Shown here: one piece after another, positions 11,262 through 22,470 of the stretch
Layout of the letters: each line of letters starts with the position of its first letter
How positions within the stretch are numbered: position 1 is the first letter of the stretch
Assembly (NCBI RefSeq): GCF_000182925.2
Contig: NC_026507.1
Location: forward strand, 3,224,001 to 3,288,000
Direction: 5' to 3'
Origin: Neurospora crassa OR74A
Taxonomy: Eukaryota > Ascomycota > Sordariomycetes > Sordariales > Sordariaceae
DNA: 64,000 nucleotides
The notes under the pieces: model-generated
What the model was told of the DNA's origin: nothing
What the model saw: the letters and a program-made list of their open reading frames with translations, nothing else
Databases searched by the model: none
Made by a program: the position numbers and the translations under genes

Positions 11262-14246
11262 CTACGTCGGCCGTTTAAAAGGATGAGCCTCGGTATTAAA
11301 CACATACTCATCCAAGCTCACCACATCCGGCTCGGCAAACAGCAAGTAGAAATACTTGAGCGTTTCCGCCAACCAGAAACTCTCCATGCTATCTGTGAAG
11401 CTTGGCTTCGTTTGCTTTCTATTGTCATCTTCATCTTTATCTTTGGTAGGAGTAGAAGTAGAGGCAGAGGTAGAGGTAGAGGCAATGGCAACGTTATCAA
11501 TAGCGCTGTGAGCAATGTCGGTGCGCGTGGCGGCAATGACGGACTCAAACATGCGCCAGCCCTTGTCTTGCCAGATGGGCGAGCCGGTGATGCGGTAGTA
11601 GTAAAAGACGGATTCGATTGCTTCGGGGCTGTTGTTGATTTTTTTTAGCGGTTAGTCATACAGTTTTGAAAGAAAGTAAACAAGATGAAAAGGGGGAATA
11701 CTGAAAGGGCAGGATGCGAATTAGAAAAAGGGGTCGACATACCGAAGGATATACCGCTTATCATTCAACGACACAAACCCCGGCGGGATATTTTCCCTCT
11801 TGATCCTGTCCTCGACAAACTCCTCATGGCTGAGCGGCTTCTCTGGCTCCGGCGGCAGGAGGAGTTCGGACATGGGCTTTTGCTGTTGGTCTTGCGGCCC
11901 ATGGCCAGCGATGTTATTGTTCAGATCTAGCTCATCTTCGAGCTTGTTGACTTTCTTAGCCACGTCGATCTTGTCATCTTCAGAAAGCCTCCTCTTGGTC
12001 AAGTGGTAATCGACATCTTGCTGCATGCCCTGATGAACACCAGGGTTTAGTCCCGTTTGGTAGGTATTCTTGGGCTTCGCTTCCTGCTCACTTCTCGCCT
12101 TGGCCGCCGCCTCCTCAGCCTCTGCATGCTCCTTTTTGAGCATCTTCACCTCCTGCACCCACTCCGCATGGCTAACCTCCCACTTCTTCAGCTGCTCGTC
12201 TCTCCACTCCGCCTCCGTATCAATGGCATTGTACCAAGCCGTCTGGTTCCACTGGCAATCATCCGCCTTGGCGCACGGCAGGACCATCGAATACTCGGGC
12301 ATGATGCCCGTCGGCATGACCTCGTACGCCCACGCACACCCGTCAGCAAGCTTCCTGCCAATCTCCACGTCCTCGGGACTCCCGAAAATCTTGCCGCCCA
12401 AGCCGTACATGCCCCCTAGAAAACAGGTCAGGTGCGTGGCCTCCCACTCGTAATTGAGCTTTTGGTCCGTGTGGTCATAGCTGGTCACCTTGGCCGAGAA
12501 CAAAATGTCGGGGTTCCCGGGTGCCATGGGGCGGAAGAGGAGGTACTTCTTTACAGCGGCCGACACCTTTTCGTGCATGGTGCGGTACTTGTCCTCGAGC
12601 CCGCCTAGCAACAAATACTGCTTGGGGAAGTATTCGTACGCCGAGTCTTGGCTGCCGCCCATGCTGTAGGACTCGGAGCCCCAGCCGCCTGCTACCAGGC
12701 CTTGGGGCACGCAATCCCAATTTGCGGGCATTCCTTGCGCGTCGCGCGGTGGGCCTTGGTTTTTGGCTCCCTTCCAAGGAGGGGGTTGGTACTCTGGGAC
12801 TGAAGAACGGGGCGGGGGTGTTCGTCGGTTGAGTTCTCGCTTCGTGACGCCATTCAAATCCAGAGGGTCCTTGCCACTTTGGATGTCTTGGACTGTCGTT
12901 CCAGCGGTGTAGCCCTGTGGCTCCTCATCGAGGTCTGTGGCATCGTCGACCTGCTGCTTTCCAGCATCGCTGAGGTTATCATAGTTGGTAGCAGCCTGAG
13001 CGGTGCGGTTGCAGCCAGAAGCGTCGATGTTCTCTGGGAAAATTCCAGGTAAAGCGGTTCCGTCCTCTCGGTTCTGCAGGTCCTCCAGGGCGTTCGTGAT
13101 ACGGGCGACAGCGTCATAGTACTTGTTCTCGCCCGTCAGCTGAGCTAGGCGAGTGAACTCCATGCTAAGGGTGCCCAGCTCGGCCATACCGGAGCGGGTA
13201 GATGCTCGCTTGGGATTCTCGTTGAAAGACGGGCGCCAATTGTAGTACAGAATCGGCATGCGGTTGGGGGTGTCGAAGACGCTCATGAGCACCTCGGCGA
13301 GCTCGACGGCCTTGTCCAGGAGGATTTTGTACGCGGCCTTTGTCTTTTCACCACCGGATACGTCATATGCGCCCAGAAAACCACCTAGGTAGCGGATCGT
13401 CGTCTCAAACACGGGGATCTCGGAGCGGTGCGCAGAGTAGGTGAAATCAAGCTCCTTGACATACTCGACGGCTTCATCGAACTCCTCCCTCAGCCCCATG
13501 ATCCAAAGCGTGTCCAGCGCATCGACAAGCGTGGCGGCCCAGCCGCAAAAGGGGTCCTTAGATATTCTGGTGACGGGCGTAAGCTCGTCATGGCCCCAGG
13601 CGTACTTCTTGTAACCGGACCAAGCGCGTTGCGCCTCCGCCCGGACCTTGTTCAGACGAGCCACTCGCTTCTCCTTGGCCTCGGGAGATTCTTCGCCAAA
13701 GTTGAATTGAACCGTGGGAATCGGTTTGGGTTTCCCGGTGGGCAGCTTGATGATGGATTCTTTAGGAACAGGGAACCATTCACTCGGTTTTTGCCAGTGT
13801 TCCTTTGTCGACGTAGGTTCAACATGTTCTTCCGGCACGGGTCGATCGGGCAGCTTCACGGCAACATGCGACTCCTCGGCGGCACTGTGATCATGCGCCT
13901 TTCCGACTGTAGGGGCGGAAGTGGGCAGGCCAAAGCCGCCTGGTACTTCGTTGCTGGTCTTGAGCTGCGGAATCCTGATCCCCGTCTCCTTTTTAGGTGT
14001 AGGTTGCGCACTAGTTGTAGTCTGTTTCTCGCGCGCTATCGACGTAGGTTTCGGCGGTTGTGGCGGTTGGTATTCAACATTGAGTCTGTCTTTGGCAGCC
14101 GAGTCTGCTGGTGCCTTCTTTGGAGAGTACAAAGCGGATTGTGAGAGCTCCCAGTCCGAGTTCTGGGAGACATGGTATAGCAGCACAAGAATGATGAATG
14201 CGCCTATGAGAAACGGGCGGTATCTTCGTATGCGTAGAGGTAGCAT
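11262..14246 (-). CDS. Class I alpha-1,2-mannosidase (GH47), type II membrane protein
   Basis: Predicted secretory-pathway enzyme trimming alpha-1,2-linked mannose from N-glycans. Two exons: 14246-11743 and 11628-11262, 956 aa. A short basic cytosolic tail is followed by one membrane anchor (about residues 11-27) and a Pro/Lys-rich stem to about 195. The GH47 domain then starts near 205 with [15 protein letters not shown] and [11 protein letters not shown]. Other family marks are [29 protein letters not shown] and, across the intron, [19 protein letters not shown]. The protein ends in the family's [13 protein letters not shown] block, whose Thr binds the catalytic calcium. Two long insertions, one Pro/Arg-rich (about 430-500) and one charged and coiled-coil-like (roughly 690-790), make it far longer than the usual 500-650 aa. 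ER versus Golgi subgroup is not settled; it might also be an EDEM-like branch. Confidence 0.88.
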
Positions 14247-15019
14247 GGTAGCGACGAATGGCCGCCGAGGAAGCGGGAGATGGGCGTGGCCAGATTCACA
14301 AGCAGGGCAGAGTCGAGAAGGACCGTCGGTCGGCTAGGGACAAAAAGGGGACGTGGTCGCAGAACGTGCCCTGAGAGAGCTTAGGTATGGTTTTGGATCC
14401 CCAAGTGTCGCGTGTTTACAGGAAGCGGTAGGTAGTCTGGAAGCTACCTGGAGGTAGTAGATTCGAAGGATTCAAGGGAGAACAACCGATATCTAACGGT
14501 ATGGCATGGCTGATCAGGAGGGGTTTCGCTCGTCGATAGGTAGATATCCAACAATGCCGAGAAGGGTGTTGTTAGGTTGGACTTCAGTAGTATGTAACCT
14601 ACATGGATATTGTGGTATGTACCTCTCTAGGTATGTATGTATGTATGTATACGGCAACTATCTCTAGAAGCCGAAAGCCAAGAAGAGGGTAAAAGGACTT
14701 GACGGTCCAACGTGTCGTCCCCTCGAGGGAAGCTGTAACCGAGTCTCTCTTGGAAGACAGTCCGTCTGCTTCTGGTAGGTAGACCACCACAACCCAAGGT
14801 GGTTGGTGTACTATGGAATGAAAAGAGTGAAGAATCCGAGTCTCGGTCGTCGGTTCGTAAAAAGGAGTGTGTCAGGTGTCAAGATGAGAACTGAAGGAAC
14901 TAAGCAGAGAGAGAGAGAGAGAATACGGAAAACAGGAAACGAAAAAGGAATGGACGGTGGTTGTCGCTCCCCTCCCCTCCCCTCCTCTCCTCTCCTCTCC
15001 TCTTCTCTCCTCTCCAGGT

Positions 15020-15034
15020 CCCCCCCCCCCCCCC
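15020..15034 (+). repeat. Poly-C run after CT-rich tract
   Basis: Fifteen consecutive C, preceded by CCTCTCCTCTCC-type repeats from about 14969. The minus strand is a long G/A tract about 0.8 kb upstream of the GH47 start. Confidence 0.85.
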
Positions 15035-15806
15035 ACTTTCACCCTTCCTCAGAATGCCCATTAATGGCTTGGCTGACGGCGGCGGCCCCAGGGCCCCTCC
15101 CTCCCCCCTTTGGATCGTCAAGTCCATCGTTCAGTGGATTCCACTCTTGCAGTGGGTGGATTTGGCCCCGGAGACGAGCTCAGGGCCGCGAAAAGCCATG
15201 TGCCGTTTGCCAAGTCAATTGGTTTCCCTATTGGTCATGACTTACATGCCAAGCTGCCAAGATCGACCCTCCCCCTCCACCTTTTTCTGTAGGTAAAAGT
15301 CCCCTGGCGGCTTGGCGCTGTCTCGATCTTCCGAGGGAAACCTGTACCGAAACAAGGGACACAACAAGAGGTGTAACAAGTCGGTGGAAGTTGGCGGTGG
15401 ACTCTGTCTACAGTACCCGTTAGACCTAGAACCGTAATCAGTTGGGATATCCTGCCCGCAAAGAACAACAACGTTCGAACGGAGATATCAGAAGAGCCTC
15501 AAAGCTAGGTACATAGGTAGGTACCTTTCACCTTCACATCAAGTTACATACAGTAAGTATCAACCATGCGAGCGACTACATTTTGCATCACCGATACATA
15601 CCGAGAATAGTAGCAACAACGGATATCTAATGCCGAGCAAGTTAGGTTCCAACCGACAGACAGCTCCTCTATTTATCGCCCATCCATCCCATCTACGAGT
15701 TGGTTGCATTCAATGCCTATACTCATCTCATCCCATGTCATGTCTTACAAAGTATTCTTGAGACGAACGGCTTACAGTTAAATCAGATCGGATGAGATTC
15801 CGAGCT

Positions 15807-15846
15807 ATCAGATCAGATCAGATCAGATCAAATCAAATCAAATCAG
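15807..15846 (+). repeat. GATCA/AATCA pentanucleotide repeat
   Basis: Tandem ATCAG units that change to ATCAA units toward the right. The transition is a single G-to-A change repeated in neighbouring units. Confidence 0.85.
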
Positions 15847-16217
15847 AAAACATTTATGGAAAAGGTGACGACAACACAACTTGAACTGAGCTAAATATCA
15901 CATTTAACAATCGAGACAAAAAGAAAATTTACCAGCCTACAGATATCACTTGCCACGACAGGTAATGAAACCAAGAAATGTTCCGATAACATGATAACTA
16001 CATTTCGTTCCAGAGGAGTCGAGTCACTTCACTACTGTCTCAACCTGGAATCTCGCCACTACTTACCTCTACCTGTACAGCATAATATCACACGATCAAC
16101 AACACCTCAACCCACAAAGTCAGAACTTGCTCTCTCACTGACTCTTCGCAGTTAATCCAATACCTACTTATCTCGCACAGATACTGCAGTGAATAGCTAC
16201 GAGGCAGATCATGTTTC

Positions 16218-16227
16218 TACCTAGGTA
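16218..16227. repeat. TACCTAGGTA palindrome, copy 3
   Basis: Exact palindrome located about 0.7 kb beyond the 3' end of the MAPKKK gene. It is extended on the right by another AGG unit. Confidence 0.8.
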
Positions 16228-16941
16228 GGCCAGGCCAAATCTGTTCGATCGATTGCTTCCCAGAGATACCGTACTATATATAATAATCTCTAAAGTGAAA
16301 ACCAGCTCAACATCATCAACATACAATAAATACCCTCTCCAGGGGCACCTCTGCTCTCACACAGAAATACATACAGACACTCGCAAACACACACTCGCCA
16401 GACAACACAGTTCCAACCACAGAGAGAGAGATACGCGCTGGGAAAAGATTTCACTCGTTTGCCTTCCGACATTGAACGATCCGAACCTTGGGGACAGCCC
16501 CCACCCCAACCCACTCCCCCCTTTAAATACCTATGGTAAACCCTGACTGACACCACACCCCGATCGACCGACCGTATCCGTCCCATTACCCCTATTATTT
16601 TCATTTTTTTTTTCTTTCTCTCTTCTCCGGCCAGTTTTTGAGGTCCACTTCATTATTTACTTTTAGTGTACTGCTTCGATTTCCCCCAAGTCTTCCTGCG
16701 CAAGTTTTCCTCTTCATAAGTAGGGTAGGGTAGGGTGATAGGACCCCCCCGCAGTAGTTCTCTTCTCCTGGGCCTCCTCCTGTCCGTGATAACATGGTGA
16801 AAACACAAGCAGATATCTTCAAGTGTGTTTGGTTTTTTTTTCTTTTCGTTTGTGCACATCACAGGGGTTGTCGGCGGTATGTATCCTCCTGTAGACTAAA
16901 GCCCGCTAGCATACAAGAGATGACGGCGTTCCGTTGTTCAA

Positions 16942-19900
16942 CTAATAAGTACCCCTGATCTTGGCATACAGCTCCGTATCCATAAAGCTGTAGTTAGGAT
17001 CCAGCTCGCAAAAGGGGTGTTGGGAGAGAAGGACGTCGGCGGTAGGGCGATCAGTTGGGTCGCTGGATTTTATCATAGTTAGTATATAAACGGTCATCAT
17101 CGCCAACAAGGAGAGAAAGACTTACACAGTAAAGCAATCCAACATAAAAGCAATCGCAATCGGCGTGATCTCCTCCCGGATATCATCCGGAATCGGCGGC
17201 GCCTCGCCATTCGCAATCTTGTAAATCGCCCCAACCGCCTCATCCTTGCTCCACGGCCTTCTGCCCGCAAACATCTCCAGCACCACACAGCCCAACGACC
17301 AAATATCCACCTTGGCCGAGTATCCTTCGCCCTGCGACCGGATCACCTCGGGCGCCATCCAGAACACGGACCCCTGCATCGAGTTGGTCTTGTCATTACC
17401 ATAGATGTTGTCCGTCTTCTTGGAGATGCCGAAATCGGATATCTTGCACGTGCCGTCCAGATCCAGCAAGATATTGTCCGCCTTGAGGTCACGATGCAGA
17501 ATCCCTTCGCGGTGCAGATACGCCAGACCGGAAAGCGTCTGGCGCGTTAAAGACGCAACCACGGGCTCCTCAAACTTGCCGTGCTTGCGCAGGCACGAGC
17601 CGATGGAGCCACCCGAAATATACTCGAGGAAGATGGAGATGGAGGTCTCCTTGCGCTCGCAGCCGAGGTACTGCACAATGTTGACATGATCCAAATGCTG
17701 CATCGTGTCAATCTCCTGGTCGAGCGCGGCCACCAGCTCTTGCATCTTCTTCTTATCGCCTTGCGCGGCTTTGGGGTTCACTTCGACTTCCTTGACGGCC
17801 AAGAATTCACCCGTTGTCGCGTTCATACCGAGGTAGACGCGGCCAAAGGTGCCCTTGCCAATCAGCTGACCCTTGAACCAGCGGAACGTCGTTTGTCTCT
17901 TCGGTAGCGTGTTGATGTTGTCTTGCGTGGGAAGGGTCTCCTGGGGAATGGTAGACAGAATGGACCCCCGCCTCGGTTCGATCTGCACAATGTTGGCGTT
18001 GAACATCTTTGTGCTCTTTCGCCGCATGAGGTTGGTCGTCGCGTTGGGAACTGCCGGTGTGGCCACGTTCGTCTGCATCGACGTTTGCGTATAGCGCTTG
18101 TGGGCTTCGTGCGCACCACGGGCCACCTCACGAATAGACTTCATGCGGCCAAGGCCTCTAGAGCGGCGCACACTGCCAGAGACCATCGACGGTGGACGTG
18201 ACTCCAGCGCCTTGAGCGTAGACTCATCAGACCCCAGGGTATCGCTCTCGTTGAAAGCTGAAGAAACCCTGTTTAGCGGCGGGAGCATAGGAGCGTTGTT
18301 GTTGCTACTGCTGGCAACCGCCGTGTTGCTCTGAGCCATGGTTTCCGCCATCGGCTGCGGCCGTGTCTGGAATTGGCTCTCGTCCACCTCGGCAATCGGT
18401 GACGGGGCATCGACCTCAACCTCCGTGTCACCGCCTTCCTCAAGCACCGGCTGGTCGACATCCAAGTTGGGGAAGAAGTCCTCAAGGTTGTTGATAAGGG
18501 CGTCGGTCGGGGGACGGTTGGCCCAAACATCCTTCTCGATAAAGGACTTGCGCCTGCCAATCTTGCACTCCGTCTCATCCTGTTCCCATTCCTTCGATGA
18601 CCCCGATGGAACAGGCGCTGACTGCCGGTGACCATGACCCGAGGAAGCTGGCACACTAGCATGCTCAGTTTCGTCCGTGAACGAGGCCATTCTGGGGCTG
18701 GCCTGAGGAGTAGTGAATGCCACGGACAAGTTCTTCTTGGAGCGATCGGTCGCCACCTTCAAGCTTGGGCGCTTGCCGAGTCCTTCATCGCTCCCGCCCG
18801 AATTATCTTTGGTCTTCGACGTCTCCGCTGTCTTGTTTTTCGAGATCGGAACCGCGAAGAGGCCATCATCAGAGTCGTCCGAATCATCTTGATCGTCTGC
18901 GTAGTCTTGATGGTTTGAACTGGCGTTGAGGGATTCACTCTCAGGAGGTGGGGTGAAGCGCACATCGTTATCGCTGAAATCCACATCTGGACCATGGGAC
19001 TTGCGCTTGGACTCCTCGTGTTGAGCCGGAGCTTGTTGTTGCTGCTGTGGTTGCTGTGCTTGTTGTTGCTGCTGTGGTTGCTGTGTCTGCTGTTGTCTCG
19101 GCTGGTATTGTTGCTGTTGTTGTTGTTGCTGTTGCTGTTGTTGCTGCTGCTGTGGCTGTGGCTGTGGCTGTGGCTGTGCCTGGTGCTGGAGATGTGGATG
19201 ATGCTGCTGCGATGATGGTGGTCGGTGATTCTGCTGATATTGTTGCTGGCTGATATGAGACTCGCTTGGTCTCCGACGAGCATTGGGACTAAGTGATGGT
19301 GACGGCGCGCGTGCTGCTTGGTACCGCAGTTTAGCATCTGTTCTACAATCAAGCAAGTGGTTCTGATCATGACGAGAACTTCGCTGATCTGAGCTCGATC
19401 TCGCGTGCTGCCCTAGTTCGACTAAAGACATGACTCCCTTACCTCTTTGCTGTTCGCTCATCTCACCACCATGCCCGACGGGCGCTGAGGCAACACGGTT
19501 TGGTGATAATGCGCGAGCACCACCAGCGACAGGATGACCGATGCCACCCAGGTGGCCCCCTATATTGATGAGCAAACTGCCGATTCCTCCTGATGGTGAT
19601 GGCACTTCGGCGGTTCCTCTTATGGCGGCTGGCCTCCTCGTCTGCCTTTCGGACGTCATGTTCTCGCGTATATCCGTCGATACTCGTCTCTGGTGGTATC
19701 CATGATCTATGGCGTTATGATGATGGTGCTGGGTGGCATGCGCCGTGCTAGGTCGGAATCCCTGTCCAGTTTTCTTACTCAGTGAATTGACCTTTTTCAA
19801 AGTAGCCGATGGGTCCCCTGGTGGTGCAGGTGCCTTTCGTACCGGAAACAGGTGATCGGGCCTCTTGTCCTCGAAGGGTGAGAGTCGGGGCTGGTCAAAG

Positions 19901-22470
19901 TCGACTTTCCTGCCGACAATACCGAACGGTGTCGTCTCTCCGATCGGGCTTGTCTCCTTGATTGCGTGCTTTCTCGGGGGCTCTGCCTTGTGCTCGACTG
20001 GCTCCGGCACTGGCATCTTCTCGTCCCGGTCCTTGCTGGATATCGTATTCTGCCTTGACGTCGGCGGCGATGAACTAGAACGCTGCCTTTGTCCGTTTAG
20101 CCTGTTGAAAGTTTCCTCGTCCATGGGAGGGGCGTCGCGAGGAACATACGATGATGGCTGACCGCTTTGGGTTCCGGGACCTGGGTATGGCGAACTCGTC
20201 AAACCGCCCGGTTTTACAAAAAGTTTTAGTGTACCGATTGCGTCCGCCCGTAGCCTTTTGTTCGTGAGTAGTTTCATATCATCCAAGGGCTCCTCATGGT
20301 CGAACTTGCCCAGCTCAGTCACGTAGATTGCCGCGCCTTCACTGTCAGGTAGGCCCAGGTTGATGCACACTAGCTGTCTCAGGTCATGAGCGGAGTCGAT
20401 ATCAGTAACATCCAACATGCGATAATTCCAGTGATCCAGAGTGGCGAGGAGATAAACCCGAGTAGATACCACGCTCTTCTTCCTACTATGGCCGCTCTGG
20501 AACCCGACACTGTGCTCGTGAGTCGAGATACTTGAACCGGGGCGCTGATCGAGCGAGGTTTCGCTGACATGACCGGCACGACTGCCAAGCGAGTGAGCCT
20601 TGAAGCCGGTAGCTGGACTGGTGGGGGAATCCAGCTCGTCGGGTGATGTTCCATCTTCCTTTCTCTTGTTTCGCGACAAGAAGGACAAGAACGATTTTGG
20701 GCCCTTGGCGCTGTTCGGAGGGTCAGTCCCGGCACTCCTGTCTCCTGTTTCAACGACACCCAAGGGCCGACCACCATCTTGACCGTTTCGACGATCAGGG
20801 TTGTTTGAGTTAAAGCTATTCTTAATCATATCGGCGAGGCTTCCGTTCTTGAACATGGCTGCGGCATCGGCAGGAATACCAGACCCGTACTGTGCTGCGT
20901 TTGAGGATACTGAATCACTGCTGTTGCGCGAACGATGACCAAACCTGCTGCCGCTGCGATGTGGTGACGATGACAAGATCGTGTTGCCAGCGTTAGAAGG
21001 GAAGAGGGCAGAAGAAGGGTTAGGACTGCCACCGATCGGACTATCCTGCCTTTCTCTCCCGACCGTACGGAAGGTACCTGCGTTTAGGTCGCCCGATTCG
21101 CTCACGTTACTGGTGCTCGGGCTGTGACGACGGGCGCTGTCTATATCCAGATTCCTCATCATGCTACGGTGATTTGGCTCACCTGATGACATGGTACTTG
21201 TCAGCAGCGGCATCGTCGTTGCGCGCGATTGGGAGAATCTCCTGCCTGCGAAGCCCGGGCCCGGGGCCTTGGGTCCGGACTGGACTTGCTCTTCCTGCAC
21301 AAAGAGATGAGATTTGCTGAACTCCACGTTTGGAGAATCTGCAGAATCGGGACCTGCACTAGGCGGGACGCTTGCACTGACGGACTCTCTGCGGGCATGG
21401 CCTCCTCCTCCTGCTCCTCCTGCTCCTCCTTGCGCGCCTCCACTTGCGGCAACTTTGGATGGATCTACAGATCGACCCGTCACGATCCCCCTGATCATTC
21501 GTCGCATCCGCTTGCCCTCCTCCCGCTCTTTCGTCTGGTCCCAGCCCGTCTTGCTCATCTGGCACTCATGCGCCAGCTGCGGATATACTTGCTGATGCAT
21601 CATACCAAAGTTTCCGCGACCACCATGACCACTGCCGAGCTCCAGAAATTGCGCACCATGAAGGTTCAAGACCTTGAACGTATTCACCCAGTCCTGGGAA
21701 AAGCTGTTTGCCTGAAGCCACATCAGGACCCTATCAAGCGGCCACTGCGCTGCCAACTCGGGCGGAATAGCCGACGAGCTGTTGGGGGTGTTGCTGGTGG
21801 TCGATAAGCCCCGGTCCGCCGTGGGAGCAGCGTGCAACCTATGCGCATCCTCCATAGATGTTCCTCCCAAGCGCTGCTGTTCGGCCCCGGTCCAGTTCCC
21901 TGGGCCACCCAACTCCTCAGGTAGTCCCAAGCCAGGAATGCCCACACCTTCACCATACGTGTCGCCGGCCGATGGAATATAGGTCGCGCTCATTTGCTCG
22001 CTTGGCGGTGGCGGGGGAGGTATCGTGATCGAGGTAGCGGGGGGACCTGGGGTATTGGAAGCAGACGCAGCCGCCGCTGCCGCCGCTGCAGCCGCCTGCG
22101 CATGTAACAAGGGATTGTAGGCCTGTAGCCCGCCATTTCCACCAGGCGGAGGAGGAGGAAGATTGAAGGCGGTTTGTCCGTTGTATGGGCGTCCCCAGGC
22201 GCCATGCCAGGGTGCAGCGCCCAAGGCGCTCGGCGGGGCTATTGCGCTCGGAGGGAAACCCGGGTTCCCAGGAGGCGGGCCGGGAGGAGGCGGCAATAAG
22301 GATCCGCCCACAGTTCCTGGTGCGCCCGGGTAGCGAGGGGGTGGAGGAGGAATGTTCATGACGCTGTTGATGCCTGCAACTCCAGAACCGACTTGCGGGG
22401 GTGACATGGGCGGCGGCGGCGGCGGGACCGCAAAGGGCCGCGGAGGGTCCCTCTGGCCATTTTGGTACAT
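16942..22470 (-). CDS. BCK1-type MAP kinase kinase kinase (MIK-1 family), cell-wall integrity pathway
   Basis: Predicted MAPKKK that, in yeast and Neurospora, is activated downstream of protein kinase C and phosphorylates the MEK of the cell-wall-integrity cascade. Two exons: 22470-17126 and 17062-16942, 1821 aa. A Pro/Gly-rich N-terminus (1-240) leads to a SAM-like domain (about 245-335, starting WPLDRVLMWLQAN). A conserved beta-grasp-like block around 685-770 follows (TRVYLLATLDHWNYRMLDV). A long disordered middle carries poly-Q near 1140-1190. The STE kinase domain occupies about 1529-1800, with GKGTFGRVYLG, VAIKE-type AVKEVEV, HRDLKADNILL, DFGISKK, MQGSVFWMAPEV and, across the intron, CFTVDPTDRPTADVLL. 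The first ATG of the frame is at 22470; the preceding in-frame codons include no ATG. An ACCTAGGT palindrome lies just upstream of the start. Confidence 0.93.

Larger units (their letters stand above)
14247..16941. other. Large intergenic region between GH47 and the BCK1-type kinase
   Basis: About 2.7 kb: promoter side of GH47 on the left, 3' side of the MAPKKK on the right. It holds a GTAT tetranucleotide repeat (about 14632-14650), a C/T-rich tract running into 15 consecutive C (about 14969-15034), a GATCA/AATCA repeat (about 15807-15846), an exact TACCTAGGTA (16218-16227) and an ACCAAT box in minus orientation near 15229. Open frames here are short and unlike proteins I know. A non-coding transcript cannot be excluded. 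Confidence 0.5.
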
